Origin: Streptomyces sp. NBC_01262
Lineage (GTDB): Bacteria; Actinomycetota; Actinomycetes; Streptomycetales; Streptomycetaceae
Length of the DNA: 64,000 bases
Direction: 5' to 3'
Assembly: GCF_036226365.1 (NCBI RefSeq)
Contig: NZ_CP108462.1
Coordinates: 5,206,501 to 5,270,500 of the forward strand
The first letter of the stretch is position 1; every line of letters begins with the position of its first letter. Made by a program: the position numbers and the translations under genes. Below the pieces are notes generated by a model. That model did no database searches, had not been told where the DNA came from, and was given only the letters and a program-made list of their open reading frames with translations. Below, piece after piece: positions 1 through 7,845 of this stretch.

Positions 1-320
1 TCGTGGTGGCGCAGCTCGCCGAAGTCCTCGGGGCGCATACGGAAGAGCGCGGCGCCGTAGAACTTGGTGTTTCCGCCGACGTAGTAGTTGACCTCGGGCG
101 GGAACGGGTCCCCGTGCTTGTCGAACCAGAACTCCGGGGCGCGGTACTTCCCTTTGACGAAGACCGCGGTGGAGTCCCAGTTGTCGCGTTCGCGGGGCAG
201 GTAGTCACCGCGTTCGAGAAGGAGGATCCGTTTACCGGTGGGGGCCAGGCGGTGTGCGAGGGTGCCGCCGCCCGCACCTGTGCCGATGATGATGACGTCG
301 TAGTTCTGCGCGTCAGCCAT
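1..320 (-). CDS. GMC family oxidoreductase, N-terminal part
   Basis: The gene runs off the left edge of the window, so only the N-terminal ~106 residues are visible. The protein opens MADAQNYDVIIIGTGAGGGT, the classic GxGxxG FAD-binding beta-alpha-beta fold. It continues with LLLERGDYLPRE and NYYVGGNTKFYGAALFR, which match the GMC oxidoreductase FAD-contact signatures. Members are flavin-dependent alcohol, glucose or cholesterol oxidases/dehydrogenases. No Tat or Sec signal precedes the nucleotide fold, so I infer a cytoplasmic enzyme. Substrate cannot be predicted because the substrate domain lies outside the window. Confidence 0.88.
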   Translation of the reverse strand, partial: MADAQNYDVIIIGTGAGGGTLAHRLAPTGKRILLLERGDYLPRERDNWDSTAVFVKGKYRAPEFWFDKHGDPFPPEVNYYVGGNTKFYGAALFRMRPEDFGELRHH

Positions 321-399
321 GCTGGCCACCGTCCTCGGAGAACGTGAGTCCCGCCCATACAACGTAGCTCCGCGGGGTGTTACCGGCGACTCGGGCCGC

Positions 400-1305
400 T
401 CACAGGATCGCGAGGGGATTGACGGGGGAGCCGGTGGCCGCGGGCAGCCGCAGGGGCGCGATCACGCACAGGAACGACCAGCGTCCCTCACGCGCGCAGA
501 GCGGGGCGAGGTCCTCCAGCCGCAGGTAGTCGAGCAGGTGCAGGCCCATCGCGTGGACGGCGAGCACATGCACCGGGAAGGCGACGTCCGGGACCGAGCT
601 GGGGGCGGTGTCGTTGTTGCCGTCGCTGCCGAGCACGGCCACCTGCCGCTCGGCCAGGAACTCCATGGCCGCCGGATGCAGCCCGGCCCGCGCGCCCGCC
701 GTGTCCCAGGGGCCGAGCTCCTCGCGGCGCCGCCGGTGACCGACCCGGACCAGCAGGATGTCGCCCCGGTCCACCCGTACGCCCTGCCGCGTCTCGGCGG
801 CGGTGAGGTCCCCGGCCGTCACACTCGTTCCGGGTTCGAGCCAGGGGACGCCGTGCAGCGGCGGGATGTCCAGGAGCACGCCTCGGCCCACGATGCCGTC
901 GCGGGCCAGGTCGACGGACAGGGCGCTCGCCCCGTCCGGGGACAGCACGTCCGCCGCCGGTACGCCGCCGTGCAGGGTGCCGTCGTAGATGACATGGCAG
1001 AGCGCGTCGAGGTGGCTGTCGACGTCCCCGTGGATGTCCATGGCGAAGTGGTCCCGGGCGAACTCCAGGCCGTCCGGCCGAGGTATGCCGTCGGCCGGGG
1101 CGGTGAGCCGGTGCTCGGCGGCGCCGACGGGGGCGGCGAGTGAGACCGTACGGCCGGAGCGGACCTCGCGGGCGGCCGCCAGCACCCGGTCGTGCGTGAT
1201 GGTGTCCAGAGCTCCCCGGGGCGCGGCGCCGCCGGGGGCCGACGTGCGCAGACGGCTGTGGAGCGCACGGAACTGCGCCCCGCTCATCGCATCGGGTTGC
1301 CGCAT
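400..1305 (-). CDS. Cyclase family protein (kynurenine formamidase-like hydrolase)
   Basis: About 301 residues, matching the cyclase/kynurenine formamidase metal-dependent hydrolase family. The metal-site signature appears as HGDVDSHLDALCH at about residues 92-104, followed by VIYDG, a common variant of the HxGTHxDxPxH motif. LLDIPPLHGV and GDILLVRVGH are further family blocks. The family opens cyclic or amide bonds and the substrate here is unknown. The start is uncertain: a TTG at 1323 and ATGs at 1305 and 1287 are in frame; I chose 1305 because GGTGGGG lies just upstream. It shares the strand with the GMC oxidoreductase, 79 bases away. Confidence 0.82.
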   Translation of the reverse strand: MRQPDAMSGAQFRALHSRLRTSAPGGAAPRGALDTITHDRVLAAAREVRSGRTVSLAAPVGAAEHRLTAPADGIPRPDGLEFARDHFAMDIHGDVDSHLDALCHVIYDGTLHGGVPAADVLSPDGASALSVDLARDGIVGRGVLLDIPPLHGVPWLEPGTSVTAGDLTAAETRQGVRVDRGDILLVRVGHRRRREELGPWDTAGARAGLHPAAMEFLAERQVAVLGSDGNNDTAPSSVPDVAFPVHVLAVHAMGLHLLDYLRLEDLAPLCAREGRWSFLCVIAPLRLPAATGSPVNPLAIL

Positions 1306-1424
1306 GTCCCCACCATCGGGCAAGCGGGGCGCTCCCGCCTGTCCGAGTTGCCCGGCCCCAGGACTGCCGGGTTAATGAGAACGACCTTTCCGGTCCGGAC
1401 TCACCCGCGGAGACTCGGTTGGAC

Positions 1425-2372
1425 ATGATGCACGTCCGGGCGGTGAGCCCGCCGGACCTCACAGGCCGCGTCATGGCGCTGCTGACCGCCGAGCCGTGCG
1501 TCCTGAACCTCGTCCTGCTGCCCGGCACCGTACGCAACCCCGAGGGCGACGCCATCGAGTGCGACGTCCTGACCGGGGTCGCCAACGAGGTGCTGCGGGG
1601 CCTGCGCGACCTCGGGCTGGAACGCCGGGGGTCCATCGTCCTCGACCCGGTCGACACCGCCTTCTCCGAACCGGCGGTCAGAGCGGGGGCCGAGCAGCTC
1701 GGCACCGGGCTGCGCGCGCCGGTGTGGGAGCAGGTGGAGGCCCGGATCCGGGCGGAGGGCCGGTATCCCCCGAGCTTCTACCTCTTCCTGGTCATCGCCG
1801 GGCTCATCGGCGCGGTCGGCATCATCACCAACTCCCAGATCCTCATCGTCGCGGCCATGGTGGTCGGCCCGGAGTACGGGGCCATCACCAGCGTCGCCCT
1901 GGGCCTCGACCGCCGCTCCCGGCCGCGAATCCGGCAGGGCCTCATGGCGCTGCTCGTGGGCTTCGCCCTGGCGGTGGCCGCCACTTTCCTGTTCGCGCTG
2001 CTGGTGCGGGGTCTCGGTCTTCAGCCGGAGGCCTTCGAGCTCGGGATCAGGCCGGTGTCGAACCTGATCAACACGCCCAACTTCTTCTCGGTCGTGGTGG
2101 CCTTCCTCGCCGGGGTCGTCGGCATCGTCTCGCTCACCGAGGCCCGTACCAGTGCGCTGCTCGGGGTCTTCATCTCGGTCACCACCATTCCCGCGGGGGC
2201 CGACATCGGGGTCTCGTGCGCGTTCGCCAGTTGGGACGAGGCCCTGGGGTCGCTGCTCCAACTGCTGCTGAACATCGTCGTACTGGTCCTGGTCGGGACC
2301 GGCACGCTCAGGTGCCAGCGGGCGATCTGGCGGAGTGTCAGTGACCGTCGGCACCGCGCTGCGGTCTCCTGA
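1425..2372 (+). CDS. DUF389 domain membrane protein
   Basis: About 315 residues. An N-terminal cytoplasmic ferredoxin-like region (VLNLVLLPGTVRNPEGD) is followed by the DUF389 membrane core. The core has several hydrophobic helices, including FYLFLVIAGLIGAVGIIT, ILIVAAMVVGPEYGAI, LLVGFALAVAATFLFALLV and FLAGVVGIVSL. The family is widespread in actinobacteria and its function is not established. A TTG at 1419 has GGAG six bases upstream, while the ATGs at 1425 and 1428 match the usual family N-terminus better. The gene stands alone between the divergent cyclase and the convergent cupin gene. Confidence 0.85.
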   Translation: MMHVRAVSPPDLTGRVMALLTAEPCVLNLVLLPGTVRNPEGDAIECDVLTGVANEVLRGLRDLGLERRGSIVLDPVDTAFSEPAVRAGAEQLGTGLRAPVWEQVEARIRAEGRYPPSFYLFLVIAGLIGAVGIITNSQILIVAAMVVGPEYGAITSVALGLDRRSRPRIRQGLMALLVGFALAVAATFLFALLVRGLGLQPEAFELGIRPVSNLINTPNFFSVVVAFLAGVVGIVSLTEARTSALLGVFISVTTIPAGADIGVSCAFASWDEALGSLLQLLLNIVVLVLVGTGTLRCQRAIWRSVSDRRHRAAVS

Positions 2373-2383
2373 GCGCGCTCTTG

Positions 2384-2842
2384 TCAGGCGAAGTCGGTGG
2401 CGGGGGTGGTGGCGTAGTGGCTCATCACGTCGATGACCGCCTGCTCGGTCATCTCGTTGCCCGCGTCGACCGCGTCCCTGAGGTCCCGGAAGTACTGGAC
2501 GTACAGGTCCGGGGTGAAGGTGTTGATCATCACGAGCGGTTCGTCACCGGGGTTGGCGAAGGTGTGCGGGGCGCCGGGCGGCACCATGACCAGGGTGCCC
2601 GCGGGCGCCACGTGGTCGGTGGTCCCGACGGTGAACCGGGCGGTGCCGGACACGACGTAGAAGCCCTCGTCGTGCTTGGCGTGCCGGTGCTGGGGCGGGC
2701 CCTCGCTGTGCGGGGGAAGGGTGATCTCGCCGATGCCGAGGCGGTGCGAGGTCGTGCCGCCGTCCTCCATGATGCGGATGCGGGCCGGGCCGAGCTGGAT
2801 GACCTCGCCGGAGTCCGGGCCGACGACTGAGACGTCGCTCAT
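2384..2842 (-). CDS. Cupin domain protein
   Basis: About 152 residues forming a single cupin barrel. Metal-ligand motifs are visible as GPPQHRHAKHDEGFYVVSG (GX5HXHX3-4E type) and later PPGAPHTFANPGDEP. Such small cupins act as dioxygenase-like, isomerase-like or ligand-binding proteins; nothing here fixes the reaction. Two adjacent ATG codons exist at 2845 and 2842. The second has GGGAG at six-base spacing, so I chose it. An upstream extension in the same frame crosses the promoter region and is unlikely. The gene is divergent from the TetR regulator at 2913, which is its most likely controller. Confidence 0.82.
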   Translation of the reverse strand: MSDVSVVGPDSGEVIQLGPARIRIMEDGGTTSHRLGIGEITLPPHSEGPPQHRHAKHDEGFYVVSGTARFTVGTTDHVAPAGTLVMVPPGAPHTFANPGDEPLVMINTFTPDLYVQYFRDLRDAVDAGNEMTEQAVIDVMSHYATTPATDFA

Positions 2843-2912
2843 CATTTTCTCCCTGCTTTGTAAGAGGATACTCTCGTTACGATAGGACACGCACGGACGG
2901 AAAGGGATATCG

Positions 2913-3536
2913 ATGACGCCGCAGCAGCCGCAGCAGCCGACCGGTCGCGCCAACCAGAAACAGCGCACCTACAACGCGATCCTGCAGGCCGCAGCCGAGT
3001 TGATCCGCGGCGGCCGCGAGGTGACCATGCCCGAGATCGCCAAGGCGGCGCTGGTCTCCGAGGCCACGGCCTACCGGTACTTCCCCGACCTGGCCACTCT
3101 GCTCCGCACCGCCATGGACGAGCAGCGGCCCGACCCGGCCGAGGCGCTCGCGTCGGTGGCCGGCTCGTCCGACCCGGTCGAACGCGTCGCCGCCGCGACC
3201 GAGTACCTGCTGCGCCGCGTCCTGGACTACCAGGGAGCGGTCCGCGCCACGATCGCGGCCACCATCACCCGGCCCGCGGATGTCGCCACGCTCCGCCCGG
3301 GCATGCGCTTCGGCCTCATCGAGCACGCGCTGGCGCCACTGGCCGACACTCCCGGGGCCCTCGCCCCCGCCGCCCTGGAGCAGCTGGAGCGGGACCTCGC
3401 CGTCGTCGTCAGCGCCGAGGCGCTCTTCGTCCTGACCGACCTGTGCGGCCTGGGTCCCGACGAGGCCGTCGCCAGCGCCGTGCACACCGCGACCGCCCTC
3501 ACCCGAGCCGCGCTGGCCCCGGGCTCGGCGCCGTAG
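2913..3536 (+). CDS. TetR/AcrR family transcriptional regulator
   Basis: 207 residues. The N-terminal helix-turn-helix spans about residues 15-62 (MPEIAKAALVSEATAYRYFP is the recognition region). An all-helical ligand-binding domain follows. AAAGGGA precedes the ATG. The gene is divergent from the cupin gene and convergent with the MFS transporter, whose 3' end it overlaps by 38 bases. By position it could regulate the cupin gene, the hydrolase-MFS operon, or both. The paired palindromes upstream of that operon at 5844-5890 suit a TetR dimer. Confidence 0.9.
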   Translation: MTPQQPQQPTGRANQKQRTYNAILQAAAELIRGGREVTMPEIAKAALVSEATAYRYFPDLATLLRTAMDEQRPDPAEALASVAGSSDPVERVAAATEYLLRRVLDYQGAVRATIAATITRPADVATLRPGMRFGLIEHALAPLADTPGALAPAALEQLERDLAVVVSAEALFVLTDLCGLGPDEAVASAVHTATALTRAALAPGSAP

Positions 3537-4977
3537 TCGCCGGCGCGGCCTGGAAGCGGGCGGCGGTCCGGGCGGCGGTCCGGGCGGCACTGGCGGTCGC
3601 CCGGTCGGTGGTGGTCAGGACACCGAGGACCGCGACGGCGGCGCCGCAGCCGACCAGGATCCACCAACCGGGGCGACCGGCCGCCGGGGTGAACGCGTCG
3701 CCCGCCGCGTCGCCCGCCGCTCCGTGCGCGGCGACGAGCGAGCCCAGCACGGCCACGCCCAGGCAGTTGCCGATCTGTCTGCCGGTCGAGGCGACCGCGG
3801 CGGAGACCCCGGCCTGGGCGCGCGGCATACCGGCGACCGCCGTGGTGGTGATCGGGGTGTTGACCAGGCCGAATCCGATGCCGAACAGCACGTAGGCGGG
3901 CAGCAGGGCCAACGGAGGCGTCGCCCCGGTGACCCGGGTCAGCATCAGGGCGGCGAGTGCGATGAGCACGCCGGCGGCGACCAGCGGCGGGCGTGGGCCG
4001 CGGTTGGCGGTGAGACGGCCGGAGACGGGCGAGGCGATGGCGGTGGCCACCGCCATCGGGGCGGTGAGCAGGCCCGCGTGCAGCGCGCTGTAGCCGCGTA
4101 CGTCCTGGAGGTACAGGGTGTTGAGGAACAGGAACCCGGACAGGGCGACGAACGCCGCGACGGCGGTGACGGCGGCTCCGGTGAAGGGGATCGAGCGGAA
4201 GAACTCCGGGTCGATCAGGGGTTGTTCGCGACGCCGCTCGTAGGCGACGAGCGCCGCGGCCGCCGCGGCGGCCAGCACGAGCAGGCCGACGATCGGCGGG
4301 CTGCCGTAGCCGCGGTGCGAGCCTTCCACGATCGCGTACGTGACCGCCGCCAGCACCGTGACGACCAGCACCTGGCCGACCGCGTCGGGGCGCCGGGCGG
4401 AAGCCGCCTTGGACTCGGGGACGAACAGGGCGGTCAGTACGATCGCGGCCACCCCGACCGGCACGTTGATCCAGAACACCGAACGCCAGCCGGCCGAGGT
4501 GACCAGCAGACCGCCGATCACCGGGCCGAGCGCGAGGGAGAGCCCGATCGTGCCGCTCCACACCCCGATCGCCCGGGCGCGTTCGCGGGGATCGGTGAAG
4601 GTCGCGGTCACGATGGACAGGGCGACCGGGTTGAGCATGCTGGCGCCCAGGCCCTGTACGGCACGGAACGCGATCAGCCAGGACAGACCGGGGGCCAGCG
4701 AGCAGGCCAGCGACCCGGCGGTGAACAGGGCCAGGCCGGCCTGGAACACCCGGCGGCGCCCGAGGCGGTCGGCGGTGGACCCGGAGAGCATCAGGAATCC
4801 GGCGACCGTGAGGGTGTAGGCGTCGATGGTCCACTGAAGCCCGCTGACGGAGGTGTTCAGATCCCGCTGGACGGCGGGCAGGGCGACGTTCACCGCGGTC
4901 ACGTCCAGACCGGCGATCAGCAGGCTCGTACAGCACACGGCCAGGACGAGCAGGCGGCGGTGGGCGGGGAGCGGCAT
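3499..4977 (-). CDS. MFS transporter, DHA2 (EmrB/QacA) type
   Basis: 492 residues with about 14 hydrophobic segments, the layout of drug:H+ antiporter family 2. The N-terminus reads VLAVCCTSLLIAGLDVTAVN, with the D-V-T motif of the DHA2 first helix. Motif A appears as GSTADRLGRRRVF after helix 2, and VIGGLLVTSAGWRSVFWINV is the family motif C region. It is expected to export small hydrophobic compounds using the proton gradient. The ATG lies 2 bases past the stop of the upstream alpha/beta hydrolase, so the two are probably translated from one mRNA. Confidence 0.92.
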   Translation of the reverse strand: MPLPAHRRLLVLAVCCTSLLIAGLDVTAVNVALPAVQRDLNTSVSGLQWTIDAYTLTVAGFLMLSGSTADRLGRRRVFQAGLALFTAGSLACSLAPGLSWLIAFRAVQGLGASMLNPVALSIVTATFTDPRERARAIGVWSGTIGLSLALGPVIGGLLVTSAGWRSVFWINVPVGVAAIVLTALFVPESKAASARRPDAVGQVLVVTVLAAVTYAIVEGSHRGYGSPPIVGLLVLAAAAAAALVAYERRREQPLIDPEFFRSIPFTGAAVTAVAAFVALSGFLFLNTLYLQDVRGYSALHAGLLTAPMAVATAIASPVSGRLTANRGPRPPLVAAGVLIALAALMLTRVTGATPPLALLPAYVLFGIGFGLVNTPITTTAVAGMPRAQAGVSAAVASTGRQIGNCLGVAVLGSLVAAHGAAGDAAGDAFTPAAGRPGWWILVGCGAAVAVLGVLTTTDRATASAARTAARTAARFQAAPATTAPSPGPARLG

Positions 4978-4979
4978 GG

Positions 4980-5819
4980 TCAGACCGTCCCGTCGGGCTT
5001 GACCACGGCGTCGACGAAGTCGCCGATGGCCCCGAGCGTGCGGCCCAGCTGCTCGATGTGCGGGAAGTGCCCGGCGTCGGGGATCGGGGCGAAGTGGCCG
5101 TCGGGGAAAGAGTCGGCGTAGCCGCGCCCGTACTTCAGGGGCGCGATGCCGTCCTGCTCGCCCCACACGACCAGCACCGGCGCGGTGACCCGGTGCAGCC
5201 GGCCGCGCAGCTTCGGGTCGTACGTGAACCCCTCGCCCCCGTACACCGCCATCGTGCGCTGGTTGGCGGCGGCGACGGCCCGCTGCTCGTCGCTGAACGA
5301 GGCGAAGTCGGGGCGGAACGCGGGGTTGGCGAAGGACAGCCGGCCCAGCTCGGCCGGGGCCACGGTGCGCGGGTCGACGACCCGGTTCTCCGCCATGTGG
5401 GCGTGGATGCCGACCGCGTTGACCAGGGTCAGCGAGCCGATCCGGCCGTGGTTGTCCCGCAGGGCCATCTCGGCGGCGATCCAGCCGCCCAGGGAGTTGC
5501 CGATCACCATGACGCCCCGCAGGTCCAGGGCGTCCAGCAGATCGAGGTACGCGACGGCCAGGTCGGCGACGGAGTCGAACCGCTCCGGGCGCCGCGTGCC
5601 GTCGAAGCCGGGGTGGGTCGGTGTGACGACGTACGCGTGCTCGGAGAGCGCGGCCGATATCCCGGCCATCGTGCGGGGGCCGGCGCCGCCGTGCAGCATC
5701 AGCACGCCGGTGCCCTCGGAGTTGTCGCCGTACTCGTCGATGGTGACGGTCAGGCCGCCCGTGAGGCCGACCGTCCGGGTGACGGGGGCGGGGGTGGAGG
5801 TGGAAGCGGGAGTGGTCAC
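4980..5819 (-). CDS. Alpha/beta hydrolase
   Basis: 279 residues. The oxyanion HGGAG begins at residue 43, the nucleophile elbow GNSLGG puts Ser at residue 109, and DAGHFPH near residue 251 supplies the catalytic His. GEQDG is the likely acid segment. The fold fits esterases, meta-cleavage-product hydrolases or peroxidase-like hydrolases. GTG at 5819 has AAGGA at good spacing. It is the first gene of an operon with the MFS exporter, so the pair may modify and expel a toxic small molecule. Two perfect palindromes lie upstream. Confidence 0.88.
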   Translation of the reverse strand: MTTPASTSTPAPVTRTVGLTGGLTVTIDEYGDNSEGTGVLMLHGGAGPRTMAGISAALSEHAYVVTPTHPGFDGTRRPERFDSVADLAVAYLDLLDALDLRGVMVIGNSLGGWIAAEMALRDNHGRIGSLTLVNAVGIHAHMAENRVVDPRTVAPAELGRLSFANPAFRPDFASFSDEQRAVAAANQRTMAVYGGEGFTYDPKLRGRLHRVTAPVLVVWGEQDGIAPLKYGRGYADSFPDGHFAPIPDAGHFPHIEQLGRTLGAIGDFVDAVVKPDGTV

Positions 5820-5843
5820 GGTGGGTCCTTGTCATCAGGCTTC

Positions 5844-5890
5844 TGAGAGCTGGCTCTCATGACTATAGGGACCCTGCACGACTTCGTGCA
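5844..5890 (-). promoter_or_regulatory. Promoter with two inverted repeats before hydrolase-MFS operon
   Basis: TGAGAGC-TG-GCTCTCA (5844-5859) and TGCACGA-CT-TCGTGCA (5875-5890) are perfect 7-base inverted repeats with 2-base centres. On the minus strand a candidate -35 TTGCAC overlaps the second repeat, and 18 bases later TATAGT (5862-5867) is a good -10 between the two palindromes. CTCTCATGA is also directly repeated at 5854 and 5897. This geometry is what a repressor dimer, for example of TetR type, would need to block transcription of the hydrolase-MFS operon. Confidence 0.6.
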
Positions 5891-5935
5891 AGTGAACTCT
5901 CATGATGGTTGTTGACTGCGCGACGGCAGCCTTGC

Positions 5936-6451
5936 CTACCCGCCGAAGCGCGCCACGGCATCACGCGCCCGGTCGACGGTGGCCGTGAGGCCGTCAGTGG
6001 CGTCGACGGTCGCGCCGGGCTCGTCCGGTTCGAGCGGCTCCAGCGTCTCGAACTGCGAGTCGACCAGCCGGGCGGGCATGAAGTGGCCGGTGCGCCCGGC
6101 GACCCGGGCGTTGGCGGTGTCGCGGTCCAGGGCCAGGTACAGGCACCAGAGCCGTGGGCTCGCCGTACGCAGTTCGTCGCGGTACGCCCGCTTGAGGGCC
6201 GAGCAGGCGACGACCAGCCCCTGGCCGGCCCGGTCGGCCTGCCTGATCCGGTCCGCGAGAGCGCGCAGCCAGGGCTCGCGATCGGCGTCGTCCAGGGGAA
6301 GGCCGGCGGTCATCTTGGCGACGTTCGCTGCGGGATGGAAGTCATCGCCCTCCGCGAACGGCACCCCGAGCTCCTCGGCGACCGCCGCGCCGACGGTGCT
6401 CTTCCCGGCCCCCGACACACCCAGCACGACCACGATCACCGGTTCCGTCAT
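5936..6451 (-). CDS. gntK: Gluconokinase
   Basis: 171 residues, the usual length. The P-loop GVSGAGKST is at residues 11-19. It is followed by the gluconokinase-specific EGDDFHPAANVAKMTAG, CSALKRAYRDELR and GRTGHFMPARLVDSQFETLE blocks. It phosphorylates D-gluconate with ATP to 6-phosphogluconate, feeding the pentose phosphate pathway. No gluconate permease or GntR regulator lies beside it, so it appears as a stand-alone gene in the cytoplasm. Confidence 0.95.
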   Translation of the reverse strand: MTEPVIVVVLGVSGAGKSTVGAAVAEELGVPFAEGDDFHPAANVAKMTAGLPLDDADREPWLRALADRIRQADRAGQGLVVACSALKRAYRDELRTASPRLWCLYLALDRDTANARVAGRTGHFMPARLVDSQFETLEPLEPDEPGATVDATDGLTATVDRARDAVARFGG

Positions 6452-6528
6452 GGCAGGAGCGTACGGAAGACACCACGTTCGGCCCCCGCCGGGAGGTGCG
6501 GCTCGCCGCGGCGTCCCATGGTTGGTTC

Positions 6529-6819
6529 ATGAACCATCACCCTCACCAGTCCCACCTGACGGACGACCTCGACACCCGGCTTGTCACCGCCGGAGTGGTG
6601 CTCACCGCGCTCGGCGCTGCGGTGGCATGCACCGGAATGGCGCTCGCGGGCTTCGCCGTGTTCTCGGCCGGCCGCCGGATGATCCACCGTATGGAAGTGG
6701 CCCCCGCCCAGCACGCGGCCCTGAAGTTGCGGCAGGCCAAGGAGGCGTCGCGAGCCGGCATCCAGGCCTGGCAGGAGGTGGCCGCGAACGGTAACGGGTC
6801 GCCGGCGAAGCGGTCCTGA
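6529..6819 (+). CDS. Small membrane protein, unknown
   Basis: 96 residues with one long hydrophobic stretch (LVTAGVVLTALGAAVACTGM followed by ALAGFAVFSAG) forming one or two helices. A charged alpha-helical tail rich in Gln, Arg and Lys follows. I do not recognise a characterised family. Proteins of this shape are common and unnamed in Streptomyces. ATG at 6529 (MNHHPHQSH) is preferred over an upstream in-frame start at 6496, because the residues between look like read-through of the gntK promoter region. The gene is convergent with cydB. Confidence 0.65.
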   Translation: MNHHPHQSHLTDDLDTRLVTAGVVLTALGAAVACTGMALAGFAVFSAGRRMIHRMEVAPAQHAALKLRQAKEASRAGIQAWQEVAANGNGSPAKRS

Positions 6820-6822
6820 CGC

Positions 6823-7845
6823 TCACTTCTCCCGCAGGTCGGCCTCGGTGAGGGGCTGGAGCTCGCCTCTGGTGTCCAGGCGGTAGAGCAGCACCAGCGG
6901 CGGTCCTACGAGCACCACCGCGATGACCGTGACCAGGACCAGCCAGCGAAGCGTGGTCGACGCGCCCGCCGCCTGGTCCACGGTCAGTGAGGTGGGGATC
7001 AGATAGGGCCGCTGGGCCAGCCCCCACGCGACCACGACGAGGGCGACGCTGCCGACCGCCGTGATCCTCGCCCAGCCCGTCGCCGCGCGGTACAGCAGCC
7101 CTGCGGTGGCCAGGGCGCTGACGGCGGCGACCAGGACGAGGGCCAGGCCGATGCCGCTGGTGAGGCCGTCGTAGACGTAGCGCGCGTCGTCATGGGTGAC
7201 GGCCAGGCCGATGACGGCCAGCACCGCGACGACGCCGAGGCTGCACCAGGCGCGCAGCCGGAAGTAGCCGACGAGGTCGGCGGCGTCGAATCGGCGGGCG
7301 TCGGCGGTGAGGAACACGGCCCCGAGGAAGGCCGTCGCGGCGATGGTGAGCAGCCCGGCGATCACCGAGGTCCCGTTGGCCCACGCGTCGGCGGACGCCT
7401 TCGTGCCCGGCGCGACCTTGCCGCTGGCCAGGCCCCCCACGGCGGCTCCGAGGAAGAACGGGGTCAGGAGCGAGGACACCGCGAAGACGGCGCCGTAGAT
7501 CCTGCGCCGGGCCAGGCGCGTCATGGGCTTGCGCAGGGCGAAGCCCGCACCGCGCAGGACCAGCCCGACCGCGGCGAGCGCCAGGGGGAGCCACATGGCG
7601 GTGAACAGTGTCTGGAACAGGACCGGAAAGCCCGTCCACATGATCACCAGGACGAAGATGAGCCAGACGTTGTTGGTCTCCCAGACCGGCTCCATGGCGT
7701 GGTCGATGAGCCACCGGGGGCGTTTGCCCCGTTCGCTGCCGCCCGCGACGAGGTCCCAGAATCCGGCGCCGTAGTCCGTCCCTCCGGCGCAGGCGTACGC
7801 GGCCACCGCGGCCAGCAGTACCCAGGCGACGACATCCTGGATCAT
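6823..7845 (-). CDS. cydB: Cytochrome bd-type ubiquinol oxidase subunit II
   Basis: 340 residues with about eight to nine transmembrane helices. Family signatures include TDYGAGFWDL near the N-terminus, HAMEPVWETNNVWLIFVLV, and FAQRP-like GLAQRPYLIPTSLT near the end. CydB pairs with CydA to form the membrane quinol oxidase that reduces O2 without proton pumping. ATG at 7845 overlaps the cydA stop by 4 bases, with AAGGGAAG upstream, so the two are translationally coupled. No cydDC assembly transporter follows in the window. Confidence 0.95.
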   Translation of the reverse strand: MIQDVVAWVLLAAVAAYACAGGTDYGAGFWDLVAGGSERGKRPRWLIDHAMEPVWETNNVWLIFVLVIMWTGFPVLFQTLFTAMWLPLALAAVGLVLRGAGFALRKPMTRLARRRIYGAVFAVSSLLTPFFLGAAVGGLASGKVAPGTKASADAWANGTSVIAGLLTIAATAFLGAVFLTADARRFDAADLVGYFRLRAWCSLGVVAVLAVIGLAVTHDDARYVYDGLTSGIGLALVLVAAVSALATAGLLYRAATGWARITAVGSVALVVVAWGLAQRPYLIPTSLTVDQAAGASTTLRWLVLVTVIAVVLVGPPLVLLYRLDTRGELQPLTEADLREK

